DNA from: CAYUAI01 sp964442745
GTDB lineage: Bacteria; Pseudomonadota; Gammaproteobacteria; S012-40
Assembly (NCBI GenBank): GCA_964442745.1
Contig: CAYUAI010000002.1
Span: 62,001 to 126,000, forward strand
Direction: 5' to 3'
Length of the DNA: 64,000 nt
Notes under the pieces: generated by a model
Database searches by the model: none
The model's input: only the letters and a program-made list of their open reading frames with translations
What the model was told of the DNA's origin: nothing
Shown: in pieces, positions 35,437 to 45,245 of the stretch
Layout of the letters: each line of letters begins with the position of its first letter
How positions within the stretch are numbered: position 1 is the stretch's first letter
Made by a program: the position numbers and the translations under genes

Positions 35437-36873
35437 CTATCCACCCGTTAATCTCAATAAACTAGCACGCATACTACTTTCTGAGTCGATCAGAAACTGG
35501 CTGGAGACAACCACCCGAATCCCTTCCTCTAAACCACTGATAATTTCAACATGATCTTCTGTTTTCACGCCAGTGCGTATTGCAACAGGTTGAAATCTTC
35601 CTTCTCCCAGCGCAACAATAACACGCTGCCGACCTTCGGTTTGAATAACCGCTTCTCTTGGAACTGTTAACGCTTTCTTTTTCGGTCGAGCATAAATCGT
35701 TACGTCTGCATACATATTGGGCTTTAATAATCCGCTAGGGTTATTAAACCGTAAGCGCGCTTTTAAGCTTCGTGTCTTGGGGTCTAAGCTAGGGTAGACA
35801 TACTCAACGGTACCCTCCCAAATCTTATCCGGCATAAAAGGTAACAACGCTTCAGCAAGCTGCCCTTTTTTCACCCAGCCTACTTGATTTTCAAAAATAT
35901 CTGTTAACAACCATACACTGGAAAGATCAACTAAACTAATCACGGCTTTAGATGGCAAAACAAACATCCCTTCCGTTATGTTCAACTCTGAAACAATACC
36001 ATTTTGTGGCGCATTAATCTGTATCAGCTGTTTCACATCTTTTTCGGTTCTCAAAGCCGCGATTTGCGCCGCCGAAACACCAAGCGCTTTTAATCGTGCC
36101 CTTGAGGCTGAGACAAGCATCCCATCACCACCATCTATGATCAGTGATTGTACATACTCTTCTTGTGCGTTCACCAGTTTTGGAGAATATATTTCAAATA
36201 ACAAATCACCCTTCCGAACCTTGCTCCCAACAGATTTCACAATCAGCCGCTCAATCCAACCTTCCGTCCTTAGACTCACAGTGCGAATACGATTTTCATC
36301 ATAACCAATATAGCCCACGCTATTTATCCTGCGATAAATTGTTCGCCGCTTGACGGGCGCTGTCCTCACGCCAAGGGAATTGATGACGTTTGGTGACAAG
36401 GTGACAATATCCACTTCACCACTCATCTCTAAAGGAACCAGATCCATACCACATAGCGGGCAAGTTGCACTCGCATCATTGGTGACAATTTCTGGATGCA
36501 TCGGACAAACATAATTGGTGTTCATATGTTTCTTTGCATGATCAAGCGCAGTTTCTTCTTCAGATGAATTAGAAGACGCTCGCACATCATCTTTTTTGCC
36601 AGACGGTTGCTGTGCATCGAGTTCAGACAATAATAGTGGTCGAGTCACTTGAGGAAGCTGAGCAGAATGATTTTCCACCGCCGCAACCGCCTCCATATCG
36701 CTAGCAGAAAAAAATAAATAATAATTAACAGGTAAGCTGGTAAAAATGATTATCAACGCCAACAAAATTTGATTTTTTACGCGAACAGTAACAGTATGCG
36801 CATGAGGAAAAATAATTTTTTCAATCCAATTAATAAATATCCAAGCTTTATAATGAATACGTTTAGCCAACAT
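35437..36873 (-). CDS. cusB: Copper/silver efflux adaptor CusB
   Basis: A 478-residue periplasmic adaptor (membrane fusion protein) linking CusA to CusC. After a membrane anchor (about 35-55) comes a heavy-metal-binding domain, YVCPMHPEIVTNDA to CPLCGMDLVP (about 117-144), then the lipoyl/barrel and helical hairpin regions (LRTEGWIERLIVKSVGSKV, NAPQNGIVSELNITEGMFV). It ends with a beta domain. CusB is known to pass Cu(I) to CusA. The gene is two bases downstream of cusC. Confidence 0.93.
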   Translation of the reverse strand: MLAKRIHYKAWIFINWIEKIIFPHAHTVTVRVKNQILLALIIIFTSLPVNYYLFFSASDMEAVAAVENHSAQLPQVTRPLLLSELDAQQPSGKKDDVRASSNSSEEETALDHAKKHMNTNYVCPMHPEIVTNDASATCPLCGMDLVPLEMSGEVDIVTLSPNVINSLGVRTAPVKRRTIYRRINSVGYIGYDENRIRTVSLRTEGWIERLIVKSVGSKVRKGDLLFEIYSPKLVNAQEEYVQSLIIDGGDGMLVSASRARLKALGVSAAQIAALRTEKDVKQLIQINAPQNGIVSELNITEGMFVLPSKAVISLVDLSSVWLLTDIFENQVGWVKKGQLAEALLPFMPDKIWEGTVEYVYPSLDPKTRSLKARLRFNNPSGLLKPNMYADVTIYARPKKKALTVPREAVIQTEGRQRVIVALGEGRFQPVAIRTGVKTEDHVEIISGLEEGIRVVVSSQFLIDSESSMRASLLRLTGG

Positions 36874-36875
36874 AG

Positions 36876-38177
36876 TTACTGAGCCTCCCCTGCTATATAC
36901 TGTAAATCATAATGGGCTTTCGCTCTTTCAACACGCAATGCTAACGCCAGTAAATGACTGTCTAATTCTCGTAATCGGGCTTTAGTTAAATCAGAAAAGT
37001 CACTAATTCGGCTTTGATACGCTTTACGAGACGACTCTGAAAACTGTGCTCCCTGAGGTAATATTTTTGTTTTATAAAATTCTAGTCGCTCCCCTAACCG
37101 CATCCAATTTGCATAAGCCGTTGTTAATAATTTTTGCAAAACCCGACGACGCACATCAACGGAGTCTGCCGCCGCATTCACTTCGTGTCCTCTAGCATTA
37201 AGACGCTGGTCTTGCCTATTTTTGGTGAAAAATGGCAACTCTACGGAAACCATCGCTGACAAAAAGTCAGAACGTTTCGAAGCCACCACATCCCCCTGAT
37301 CATTTAAGTTCATGTTTTCCCCAAAGCGCAGACCATAAGATAAATCAACCATCCACTTGGGCTTATATTTCGCACGCGCTATTGCCACCCCTTTACGGGT
37401 CACGCCTAAGCGGGCTTTTTCTATAGAAACAGCCGGATGAAATTCTATATTTGATTCTAAATCTGCCAATATAGGTAATGCAGGCAAATCAGGAAACAAG
37501 ACAGATAACTCACTCGCATCCAAACTCGCCCCAACCCAATTAGCTAATTCTGCAATAGCAACTTCTCGCTTTTGGTTTATTTGCAATTCATGGTCCTGCA
37601 AAAAACTCAATTCCAGCTGAGCTTGCACCACATCCTGTTGTTTACCACGCCCAGCTCGATACTGATATTGAGTAATTTTTACAAACTGACTAAACACTTC
37701 CTGGCTTTCTTTCACCAAAAATGCCGCTTGCGTTTGATAATACACATCCATCCAGCTTTGACGTAAACCCTTTAAAACTTGCAATGCCCTATCCATAGCT
37801 TGGGCACGATATACTTCAGCTAAAAGTAACTTTTGCTCTTTCTGCTGGCCAAGTAGTCCCTTTGAAGGAATAACCTGCTGCACCCCAATCACCATTTGTG
37901 TCATCGGCTCTTTATCAAACGAAAAAGGTGAATACGGTAAATTAACTTGCCCTATTCTTAACGTGGGATCAGGCCATTGATTATCGGCGATAGACGCTGT
38001 CATTGCCGCCTGAGCAATCGCCTGGTATTTAGTGATAATCGGATCATTTTGCACCGCGAGTTGCTCAATTTCTTCGAGAGTTACCCCGTTAGCAAAAGTC
38101 ATATGAAACACGAAAAACGCGGCAACGAGTGGCACCCAACGCATTTGCTGCAAAAAAAATAACATAGAAACACCCAT
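36876..38177 (-). CDS. cusC: Outer-membrane efflux channel CusC/TolC type
   Basis: A 433-residue TolC-family outer-membrane factor that forms the exit channel of the metal pump. A signal peptide (about 12-30) and two OEP repeats are seen, with repeated long amphipathic helices (TLEEIEQLAVQNDPIITKYQ and QYQYRAGRGKQQDVVQAQLE, typical of the family). It is first in cusCBA. The name follows its partners, as channel specificity is not visible in sequence. Confidence 0.88.
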   Translation of the reverse strand: MGVSMLFFLQQMRWVPLVAAFFVFHMTFANGVTLEEIEQLAVQNDPIITKYQAIAQAAMTASIADNQWPDPTLRIGQVNLPYSPFSFDKEPMTQMVIGVQQVIPSKGLLGQQKEQKLLLAEVYRAQAMDRALQVLKGLRQSWMDVYYQTQAAFLVKESQEVFSQFVKITQYQYRAGRGKQQDVVQAQLELSFLQDHELQINQKREVAIAELANWVGASLDASELSVLFPDLPALPILADLESNIEFHPAVSIEKARLGVTRKGVAIARAKYKPKWMVDLSYGLRFGENMNLNDQGDVVASKRSDFLSAMVSVELPFFTKNRQDQRLNARGHEVNAAADSVDVRRRVLQKLLTTAYANWMRLGERLEFYKTKILPQGAQFSESSRKAYQSRISDFSDLTKARLRELDSHLLALALRVERAKAHYDLQYIAGEAQ

Positions 38178-38448
38178 GAACGCGAACGACTGAATAACAA
38201 GGGCGGTTCCCCTGCGAAGTGTATGGAAACGCTCCCCATAGGTTTAAAACACATAAAACCGTGTTATATTACCTATTTTTTAAGTATGGATGCTTGCAAA
38301 GTACGTTGCGGGAGTTAAGGAAGCCTTAAAACGGATTGCACTCACCTCCCTCAACAGAACATAGCCATCTGAATATATTTTTATTTTATAGTATAAATCT
38401 ACACTTCGCGCCTAAATTCTTACAGGAAAGTTATTACATCGCCCACGC

Positions 38449-38751
38449 CTAATCATCTGAGCGTTGCAAATCAACAATAACAAAACGCCCGCGACGATCC
38501 TTCGTTACGACAAACTCAATGGCTTGCCCGGCTTTAACCTCGGACAACATAGCGGGATCAGCAACGAAAAAAGTCATCGTCATCGCTCCCATTCCTAATG
38601 CCTTTATCGCCTGATGAGAAATACTTATTTTTCGCTCAGACTGGCTAATCGAGTCAACAATGCCTTTCGCTTCATGTTCGCTACCCGCCCAAGAAACTAC
38701 CGTTGAACAAAAGAATACCGCCAATATTGACAAGAGAAATCTTACTTTCAT
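38449..38751 (-). CDS. cusF: Periplasmic copper chaperone CusF
   Basis: 100 residues with a signal peptide (1-22). The OB-fold CusF domain has H46 in ISHQAIKALGMGAMTMTFFV and M57, M59 as metal ligands. The tryptophan that caps the copper in E. coli CusF is replaced by Met (M54), a variant seen in other CusF-like proteins. It delivers periplasmic Cu(I)/Ag(I) to CusB. It lies 271 bases upstream of cusC on the same strand, and that gap holds no gene. Confidence 0.88.
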   Translation of the reverse strand: MKVRFLLSILAVFFCSTVVSWAGSEHEAKGIVDSISQSERKISISHQAIKALGMGAMTMTFFVADPAMLSEVKAGQAIEFVVTKDRRGRFVIVDLQRSDD

Positions 38752-39378
38752 TGATCACGCCCTCCACACTAAAAACCAATCAATTATATGATCGAAAACC
38801 GATCGTACCCCATCGTCACCAACATTCAAACAGCACCTAGAAGCCAATAAACCATGTATAAAAATCAGGAATAGCCTTGTCATTATTATTTAAGTTCATC
38901 AGCCAACCCTGCCAGCCGCTCTAGACACATTTTCCTCGGCTTATTTCTGTCTCTATGTATCATGTGAATGCTCCGAATATTTGTCAAGAAAATGCTGAAC
39001 AAGTTCGATTTTCATCCTATTTTAGCCCTATCTGCTATTAAAGCTAGGCTGAATGATTTTATTTGGCAGGTAAGATAGAAGCTATAATTAACCGCCTCAA
39101 AGGAAATATCACCAGAAAGTGATTAACCAAGAGTGATGGGGGGTAATTAGGCATGACTCTGTCGTTATCCACCCGCCCCATATGATTTTCACTAGATCAA
39201 ACGACTTGCTAGTAGACATCAGATCAATATTCTTACATACTAAGAGGCAAGCTCATGGCAAGGCATGCATACACATACGAAAATATAAGCACCAATGGGT
39301 ATATTTTCTCAGGTATATAGTCTTCCAGGCCATTCTGAAAACTATGGGTAGATTAACGACTTCAAATGGATAACCGCT
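38752..39378. other. Intergenic stretch upstream of cusF
   Basis: About 630 bases between divergent genes. Promoters for cusF (minus) and the unknown gene at 39379 (plus) should lie here. I see only short, unsupported reading frames, among them a 28-codon frame starting near 38992 without a good ribosome site. No repeat or RNA structure was recognised. Confidence 0.4.
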
Positions 39379-39789
39379 ATGAAATCGCGGATTGAAAACA
39401 TCCCAGCATTGCGCACAATGTATACGGCCATTGATGCCCAACAATACAATGCGATGCGCTTAGGCTTGTTACGCCTGGGCGCACCACTATCAATTGAATT
39501 GACGAATTTGAAACATCTTGAGGTTTTAGCTGATCATGAAACCTGGATCTGCATTGATAAAAGCCTAGGTGACCTGCCCGTCATCGCCTGGATCAATTTC
39601 CAAATAAAAAACCGATGTTCGTTGAACTTACCAGTGAAATGCCAACTACGCTTTTATCATGCCCATGCCGGTCTCATTGTCAATAAAATTCTAAAAATGA
39701 TCCCCTCCTCGATTAATCATCAATTGCAGCAGCAGTACAAGGTAACCAAAACCGATATTGCCCAGTTCCCCAGTTTGCACCATCCATAG
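39379..39789 (+). CDS. Conserved-looking protein of unknown function
   Basis: 136 residues starting MKSRIENIPALRTMYTAIDA, with a GGATA ribosome-site-like sequence about ten bases upstream. No signal peptide or membrane helix is apparent, so it is probably cytoplasmic. The composition and length look coding, and a strong terminator follows, but I do not recognise the family. It is convergent with fba. Confidence 0.65.
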   Translation: MKSRIENIPALRTMYTAIDAQQYNAMRLGLLRLGAPLSIELTNLKHLEVLADHETWICIDKSLGDLPVIAWINFQIKNRCSLNLPVKCQLRFYHAHAGLIVNKILKMIPSSINHQLQQQYKVTKTDIAQFPSLHHP

Positions 39790-39871
39790 TTATACTCAGC
39801 GCAATATAAAGTACGATTTTTCGCCGCCAAACTGAGCGTAGACTGGATTGTTCCAATCATGGAACATCCAT

Positions 39872-39904
39872 AAAAACCCCCACTATTATATAGTGGGGGT
39901 TTTT
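39872..39904. terminator. Strong bidirectional terminator
   Basis: Perfect 14-base arms (39872-39885 and 39891-39904) around a five-base loop: AAAAACCCCCACTA and its complement. GC-rich core flanked by A and T runs on both sides gives a U-tract in both directions. It serves the convergent gene at 39379 and the fba operon. Confidence 0.92.
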
Positions 39905-39988
39905 ATCTATTATTTACCGAGATCAAGCAACCTAGCGACTGAAAATCACGCGTGATAGGCGGCCCCTACTACTGATATGATGATGTTA

Positions 39989-41056
39989 TTAACCGGTCAC
40001 CTTAGGATCTAATTCACCCGACGTATAACGTTGCTGCATATCATCAAGCGAAATAACCTTGATCTTTGAGGCATGTCCTGCTGAACCAAACGCTTCATAT
40101 CGCGCTTTACATATTTCCATCATGGCTTTTGTGGAACTGATTAAAAATTTGCGTGGGTCAAAGTTCGAGGCATTTTCAGCGAGGTGCTTACGTACCGCAC
40201 CCGTTGAAGCCATACGCAAATCGGTATCAATATTAACTTTACGCACGCCATGCTTGATACCCTCTTGAATTTCTTCAACAGGTACACCATAAGTCTGCCC
40301 CATGTCACCGCCATAGTTATTAATAATTTCTAACCAATCTTGTGGTACCGATGAAGACCCATGCATCACTAAATGGGTAGCAGGAATCCGTGCATGAATT
40401 TCTTTAATTCGCTTAATGGCCAGAATATCTCCCGTCGGCGGTCGAGTAAACTTATACGCCCCATGACTTGTCCCAATCGCGATCGCTAACGCATCCACAT
40501 TGGTTTTCTTAACGAAGTCAGCTGCCTCTTCCGGGTCCGTTAATAGCTGATCATGAGATAACTTACCCTCCGCACCTGAACCATCCTCCTCGGCGGCCAT
40601 GCCCGTCTCTAAGGAGCCTAAACAACCCAATTCACCTTCAACAGAGACTCCACCGGCATGCGCCATTTCAACAACTTTGCGAGTCACGTCCACATTATAT
40701 TCATAAGTCGATGGCGTCTTCATATCAGACATTAATGAACCGTCCATCATCACCGATGTAAAACCCGACTGGATCGAACGCAAGCAAATCGCAGGCTCCG
40801 ACCCATGGTCTTGATGCATGACAACAGGAATATGCGGGTATTGCTCACAAGCAGCAATAATCAAATGACGCAAAAACGGCTCACCTGCATATTTACGTGC
40901 ACCCGCTGATCCTTGCATAATTACCGGGCTGTCCACGGCGGCGGCCGCCTGCATTATTGCATGAACTTGCTCCATATTATTGACGTTAAAGGCAGGTAAT
41001 CCAAACCCATTCTCAGCCGCATAATCAAGCAACTGTCGCATTGAAACTAAGGCCAT
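39989..41056 (-). CDS. fba: Fructose-bisphosphate aldolase, class II, Calvin-cycle subtype
   Basis: 355 residues. A zinc-dependent aldolase that condenses or splits fructose 1,6-bisphosphate. The zinc site HQDHGS, the GELGCLGSLE loop, AIGTSHGAYKF, VMHGSSSVP and KVNIDTDLRMA are all present. Length and sequence fit the CbbA-like subtype of class II enzymes, common in autotrophic Proteobacteria; it may also act on sedoheptulose bisphosphate. It is last in the sugar-phosphate block and followed by a strong terminator. Confidence 0.95.
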   Translation of the reverse strand: MALVSMRQLLDYAAENGFGLPAFNVNNMEQVHAIMQAAAAVDSPVIMQGSAGARKYAGEPFLRHLIIAACEQYPHIPVVMHQDHGSEPAICLRSIQSGFTSVMMDGSLMSDMKTPSTYEYNVDVTRKVVEMAHAGGVSVEGELGCLGSLETGMAAEEDGSGAEGKLSHDQLLTDPEEAADFVKKTNVDALAIAIGTSHGAYKFTRPPTGDILAIKRIKEIHARIPATHLVMHGSSSVPQDWLEIINNYGGDMGQTYGVPVEEIQEGIKHGVRKVNIDTDLRMASTGAVRKHLAENASNFDPRKFLISSTKAMMEICKARYEAFGSAGHASKIKVISLDDMQQRYTSGELDPKVTG

Positions 41057-41172
41057 ACCAATCTCCTAATTGATTTAATTTTGACTAACTCTATCGAAAC
41101 CTAAACTGAGAACCGACACTAAGTTATCCAGTGCCGATTAAAATGATGCATTTTCTGATAAATAAATCATGG

Positions 41173-42618
41173 TTAACCTGGGTCGGACACTAAATCACCG
41201 ACCTGCACAATTTTCATTGCATTGGTACCGCCATGCTCCCCCATCAAGTCACCTTTCGTGATAATAACTAGATCACCATCTCTCACGGCCCCGCGACGGA
41301 CTAACTCATCAATCGCTTCTTTATTCACTTGCGCATGGTCGGTGCTCGATACATCAAAACTGATCGGATACACGCCACGATATAACGTGACTTTTCGACA
41401 CGTTGCAACGTGACTCGTTAGCGCATAAATAGGGATATCAGAACTAATACGCGACATCCATAAGGGAGTATCTCCCGATTCGGTTAACGCCGCAATCGCA
41501 CGCACCCGCAAGTGATTAGCGGTATACATGGCCGCCATCGCAATCGCTTCATCCACACGCTCAAATTCGGTGTTAATGCGATGATCGGAAACCCGTGCAA
41601 GCCATTGCTTCTCGGCTTCACGACAAACGCGATCCATTGCCGTCACTGTTTTCTCAGGGTGCATACCCGTTGCCGTTTCCGCAGATAACATCACTGCATC
41701 AGTGCCATCAAGCACCGCATTGGCCACATCAAACACTTCTGCTCGGGTCGGAATAGCATTAGTGATCATCGATTCCATCATTTGTGTCGCGGTTATCGTC
41801 ACTCGATCAAGCTTGCGTGCGGTACTTATGATTTCCTTTTGCCAAGCCGGTAATTCAGCATCACCAATTTCAACACCTAAGTCACCCCGCGCCACCATGA
41901 CCGCATCGGATGCCTTAATAATTTCTTCTAACACATCTAACGCTTCTGCGCGCTCAATTTTGGCGACGATCAATCCTTCACCTTTCGCCAAACGTAACAA
42001 ATGACGCGCTTCATTGACATCTTCCGGTGTTCTTGGAAACGACACGGCCAAATAATCGGCAGAGAGTTTAGCCGCTGTTTTTATGTCTGACCGATCCTTT
42101 TCGGTCAGCGCCGGCGCAGATAACCCCCCGCCCTGCCGATTGATACCTTTTCGGTCAGAAATCACACCACCAACCACCACCCGACAATGAATTTGGCTAT
42201 CAATGACATCGTCTACCCAGAAGACAATACGCCCATCATCCAGCAATAAAGTATCACCACGATCAACGTCATCAGGCAATGCCTTATAAGAAATACCCAC
42301 GCGAGACAGATCACCCTCTTCAGGATGGCAATCAGCATCAAGTATAAAAGATGCACCTTCTGCTAACGTAATTGGCCCGTTTTTAAAACGTTCTATACGA
42401 ATTTTAGGGCCTTGCAAATCAACCAATACGCCCACTTGGCGACCGTGCGCACGTGCACGATCGCGCACCATTTCAACCCGCTGAATATGCTCCTCTTCCG
42501 AACCATGTGAGAAATTAATCCGAACAACATCAACACCCGCATCAATAAGCTTATCCATTATCTTTGGATCATCTGTTGCGGGGCCAAGTGTTGCAACAAT
42601 TTTTGTTCTTCTTAACAT
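41173..42618 (-). CDS. pyk: Pyruvate kinase
   Basis: 481 residues. It makes pyruvate and ATP from phosphoenolpyruvate and ADP. The N-terminal RRTKIVATLGPATDD, the substrate and metal-binding MVARGDLGVEI, the ITATQMMESM segment and the C-terminal allosteric domain are seen. It lies between pgk and fba on the same strand, with 116 bases to fba. A partial inverted repeat (41116-41137 region) in that gap is too weak to call. Confidence 0.96.
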   Translation of the reverse strand: MLRRTKIVATLGPATDDPKIMDKLIDAGVDVVRINFSHGSEEEHIQRVEMVRDRARAHGRQVGVLVDLQGPKIRIERFKNGPITLAEGASFILDADCHPEEGDLSRVGISYKALPDDVDRGDTLLLDDGRIVFWVDDVIDSQIHCRVVVGGVISDRKGINRQGGGLSAPALTEKDRSDIKTAAKLSADYLAVSFPRTPEDVNEARHLLRLAKGEGLIVAKIERAEALDVLEEIIKASDAVMVARGDLGVEIGDAELPAWQKEIISTARKLDRVTITATQMMESMITNAIPTRAEVFDVANAVLDGTDAVMLSAETATGMHPEKTVTAMDRVCREAEKQWLARVSDHRINTEFERVDEAIAMAAMYTANHLRVRAIAALTESGDTPLWMSRISSDIPIYALTSHVATCRKVTLYRGVYPISFDVSSTDHAQVNKEAIDELVRRGAVRDGDLVIITKGDLMGEHGGTNAMKIVQVGDLVSDPG

Positions 42619-42796
42619 TACGCCCTAATCCTTATTTGCAAACGCTAATACTTCCAACCCAATTGAAACACTGAAGGGCCATGATAATGGGAGTCGTATG
42701 CTTAATATGCGATCAAAATTTGCGAAGTTGATAAATTTGCCGCCGACAAATCCATTCCACGCTAACAAATTAATTTGCCAACAGCAACGATAAAAA

Positions 42797-43972
42797 TTAT
42801 TTAACTCGCTCTTCCAAAATAGTCACGGCCGGTAGTTTTTTCCCTTCTAAAAACTCCAAGAAAGCACCACCACCGGTAGAGATATAAGATACCTTGTCTG
42901 CAATATCATATTTCGCCACAGCGGCAAGCGTGTCTCCACCACCCGCAATTGAAAAACCTGAACTATCGGCAATGGCCACTGATAGCGACTTAGTGCCCTC
43001 ACCAAACTGATCAAACTCAAACACCCCCAGCGGACCATTCCAGACAATCGTGCCAGCACGAGCTAATATCTCAGCAAATTGCTTTGAGGTTTCTGGACCC
43101 ACATCTAATATCATGTCATCGTCCACCACATCAGCGACTTTTTTAATTTCAGCGGTGGCCGTCTCTGAAAATTCTTTCGCACACACCACATCCACCGGCA
43201 CCGGAATATTTCCTCCCCGCCGCTTCGCCGCCGCAACCAATTCTTTAGCTGTCGCTAACAAATCCGGCTCATATAATGACTTACCTACGTTATACCCAGC
43301 CGCCGCAATAAAAGTATTCGCGATACCACCGCCGACAATCAGCTGATCAACAATATTGGATAACGACTCCAATACGGTCAACTTGGTAGAAACCTTAGAG
43401 CCACCCACAATGGCAACCATCGGACGTTTTGGATTTTCCAGTGCTTTACCTAAGGCATCTAGCTCAGCCGATAACAAAGGACCCGCACAGGCTATCGGCG
43501 CAAATTTAGCCACACCGTGGGTCGATGCTTGGGCACGATGAGCGGTACCAAAAGCATCCATCACGTAGATGTCACACAGCGCTGCCATTTTTTTCGCGAC
43601 AGCATCATCATTCTTTTTTTCGCCAATATTAAATCGCACATTCTCGCATAACACCACCTCCCCCATCGCCACACTCATGCCATCGAGCCAATTTTTTTCC
43701 AACCGCACGTTCTTGCCCAACAGTTGACCAAGGCGCTCAGCCACCGGCGCTAAAGAATATTTTTCTTCATACCCCCCTTCTTCCGGGCGCCCTAGATGAG
43801 ACATCAACATCACCGTCGCCCCCGCCTCCAGTGCCGCCTTGATGGTAGGCACGGAGGCTCGTATGCGAGTGTCGTCAGATACCGCTCCCTCCTTAATCGG
43901 CACATTCAAATCCTGGCGGATCAACAAGCGCTTACCTGACAAATCCAAATCAATCATATTTAAAACAGACAT
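42797..43972 (-). CDS. pgk: Phosphoglycerate kinase
   Basis: 391 residues. It transfers phosphate between 1,3-bisphosphoglycerate and ADP. Signature parts: RQDLNVPIKEG, MLMSHLGRPEEGG, GGSKVSTKLTVLESL, NGPLGVFE and GGGDTLAAVAKY. It has its own 186-base upstream gap with a terminator-like hairpin after gap, so it may be separately transcribed in part. Confidence 0.97.
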   Translation of the reverse strand: MSVLNMIDLDLSGKRLLIRQDLNVPIKEGAVSDDTRIRASVPTIKAALEAGATVMLMSHLGRPEEGGYEEKYSLAPVAERLGQLLGKNVRLEKNWLDGMSVAMGEVVLCENVRFNIGEKKNDDAVAKKMAALCDIYVMDAFGTAHRAQASTHGVAKFAPIACAGPLLSAELDALGKALENPKRPMVAIVGGSKVSTKLTVLESLSNIVDQLIVGGGIANTFIAAAGYNVGKSLYEPDLLATAKELVAAAKRRGGNIPVPVDVVCAKEFSETATAEIKKVADVVDDDMILDVGPETSKQFAEILARAGTIVWNGPLGVFEFDQFGEGTKSLSVAIADSSGFSIAGGGDTLAAVAKYDIADKVSYISTGGGAFLEFLEGKKLPAVTILEERVK

Positions 43973-44100
43973 AGAGCTCCCCCTATAAAAACTAGAAAAA
44001 TATCAGGTAAAGAAAAGGCTTTAGGGATGAGGTTAAAATTAAAGCACCCATCTCGCTGGGATTTTAATCAATGCCTTATTCCTTACCTGATACCTCTCAG

Positions 44101-44134
44101 AATAAACCCTCGGCAAACCTGTCGAGGGTTTATT
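44101..44134. terminator. Hairpin between gap and pgk, likely terminator or attenuator
   Basis: Perfect 12-base arms (44101-44112, AATAAACCCTCG, and 44123-44134) around a ten-base loop. On the minus strand it lies about 25 bases after the gap stop and ends GGGTTTATT, a moderate U-tract. It could partly stop gap transcripts before pgk. Confidence 0.65.
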
Positions 44135-44158
44135 CATTATACCAAAAAAACCAAACGC

Positions 44159-45172
44159 TTATTTTGCATTCATCAATGCAACGGTGGTATCCAACATGCG
44201 ATTTGAAAAACCCCATTCATTGTCATACCAAGACAATACCTTTACGAAAGTGCCATCCATCACTTTAGTGAGTGAAGACTCATAAGTAGAGGACGCTGGG
44301 TCATGATTAAAATCCATCGAGACCAACGGCTTGTCATTAAAGGCTAAAATACCTTTTAGCTCACCTTGTGAAGCATCACGCAATATAGCATCAATTTCAT
44401 CTTTTGATGTTTCTCGTGCCGCCACAAAAGTCAAATCAACCACGGAGACGTTAATGGTAGGTACTCGCATAGCAAAACCATCTAAACGTCCATTCAACTC
44501 AGGCAAGACCAAACCTACCGCCGCCGCGGCTCCCGTCTTAGTCGGAATCATGGATTGTGTGGCAGAACGAGCACGCCGTAAATCCGAGTGATATACATCG
44601 GTAAGGACTTGATCATTGGTATAGGAATGAATGGTTGTCATCAGCCCTTTTGTCATACCAATTTTATCGTGCAAAGGTTTCACTAAGGGAGCTAAACAAT
44701 TGGTTGTACAAGAGGCATTGGAGATGACCGTATCTGACGCTTTTAAAATATTGTGATTCACACCATAAACAATCGTCGCATCAACGTCTTTGCCACCCGG
44801 CGCTGAAATAATAACTTTCTTAGCGCCGCCTTGCAGATGTGCCGAAGCTTTTTCTTTGCTGGTAAAAAATCCAGTACACTCATGCACGACATCAACGCCC
44901 AGCTCCCCCCAAGGCAATTTAGCCGGATCTCGCTCAGCCAACACACGAATTTTATCGCCGTTAACAATCATATAATCGCCATCAACCGATACTTCACCGG
45001 GGAATTTACCATGGACAGTATCATATTGGGTTAAGTGAGCGTTAGTATTTGCATCCCCTAAATCGTTAATCGCTACGATTTGACATTCGCTGGCACGACC
45101 TGACTCGTACAAGGCACGAAGCACATTACGGCCAATACGACCATAACCGTTAATCGCCACTTTTATCGCCAT
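44159..45172 (-). CDS. gap: Glyceraldehyde-3-phosphate dehydrogenase
   Basis: 337 residues. NAD(P)-dependent oxidation of glyceraldehyde 3-phosphate. NAD-binding AINGYGRIGRNVLRAL, the catalytic SNASCTTNCLAPL cysteine and SWYDNEWGFSNRM are present. Asp in AINDLG near residue 36 suggests NAD preference. It lies 73 bases after tkt on the same strand. Confidence 0.97.
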   Translation of the reverse strand: MAIKVAINGYGRIGRNVLRALYESGRASECQIVAINDLGDANTNAHLTQYDTVHGKFPGEVSVDGDYMIVNGDKIRVLAERDPAKLPWGELGVDVVHECTGFFTSKEKASAHLQGGAKKVIISAPGGKDVDATIVYGVNHNILKASDTVISNASCTTNCLAPLVKPLHDKIGMTKGLMTTIHSYTNDQVLTDVYHSDLRRARSATQSMIPTKTGAAAAVGLVLPELNGRLDGFAMRVPTINVSVVDLTFVAARETSKDEIDAILRDASQGELKGILAFNDKPLVSMDFNHDPASSTYESSLTKVMDGTFVKVLSWYDNEWGFSNRMLDTTVALMNAK

Positions 45173-45245
45173 ATTTATTATCTCCTAAAAAGTGTTTACA
45201 AAAATTTGAGACTTGCTAAATTTTATCACGCGGCATACTAGGCCT

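Noticed and set aside
38992..39080. 28-codon plus-strand frame in the cusF upstream region
   Set aside because: Too short, weak ribosome site, no family.
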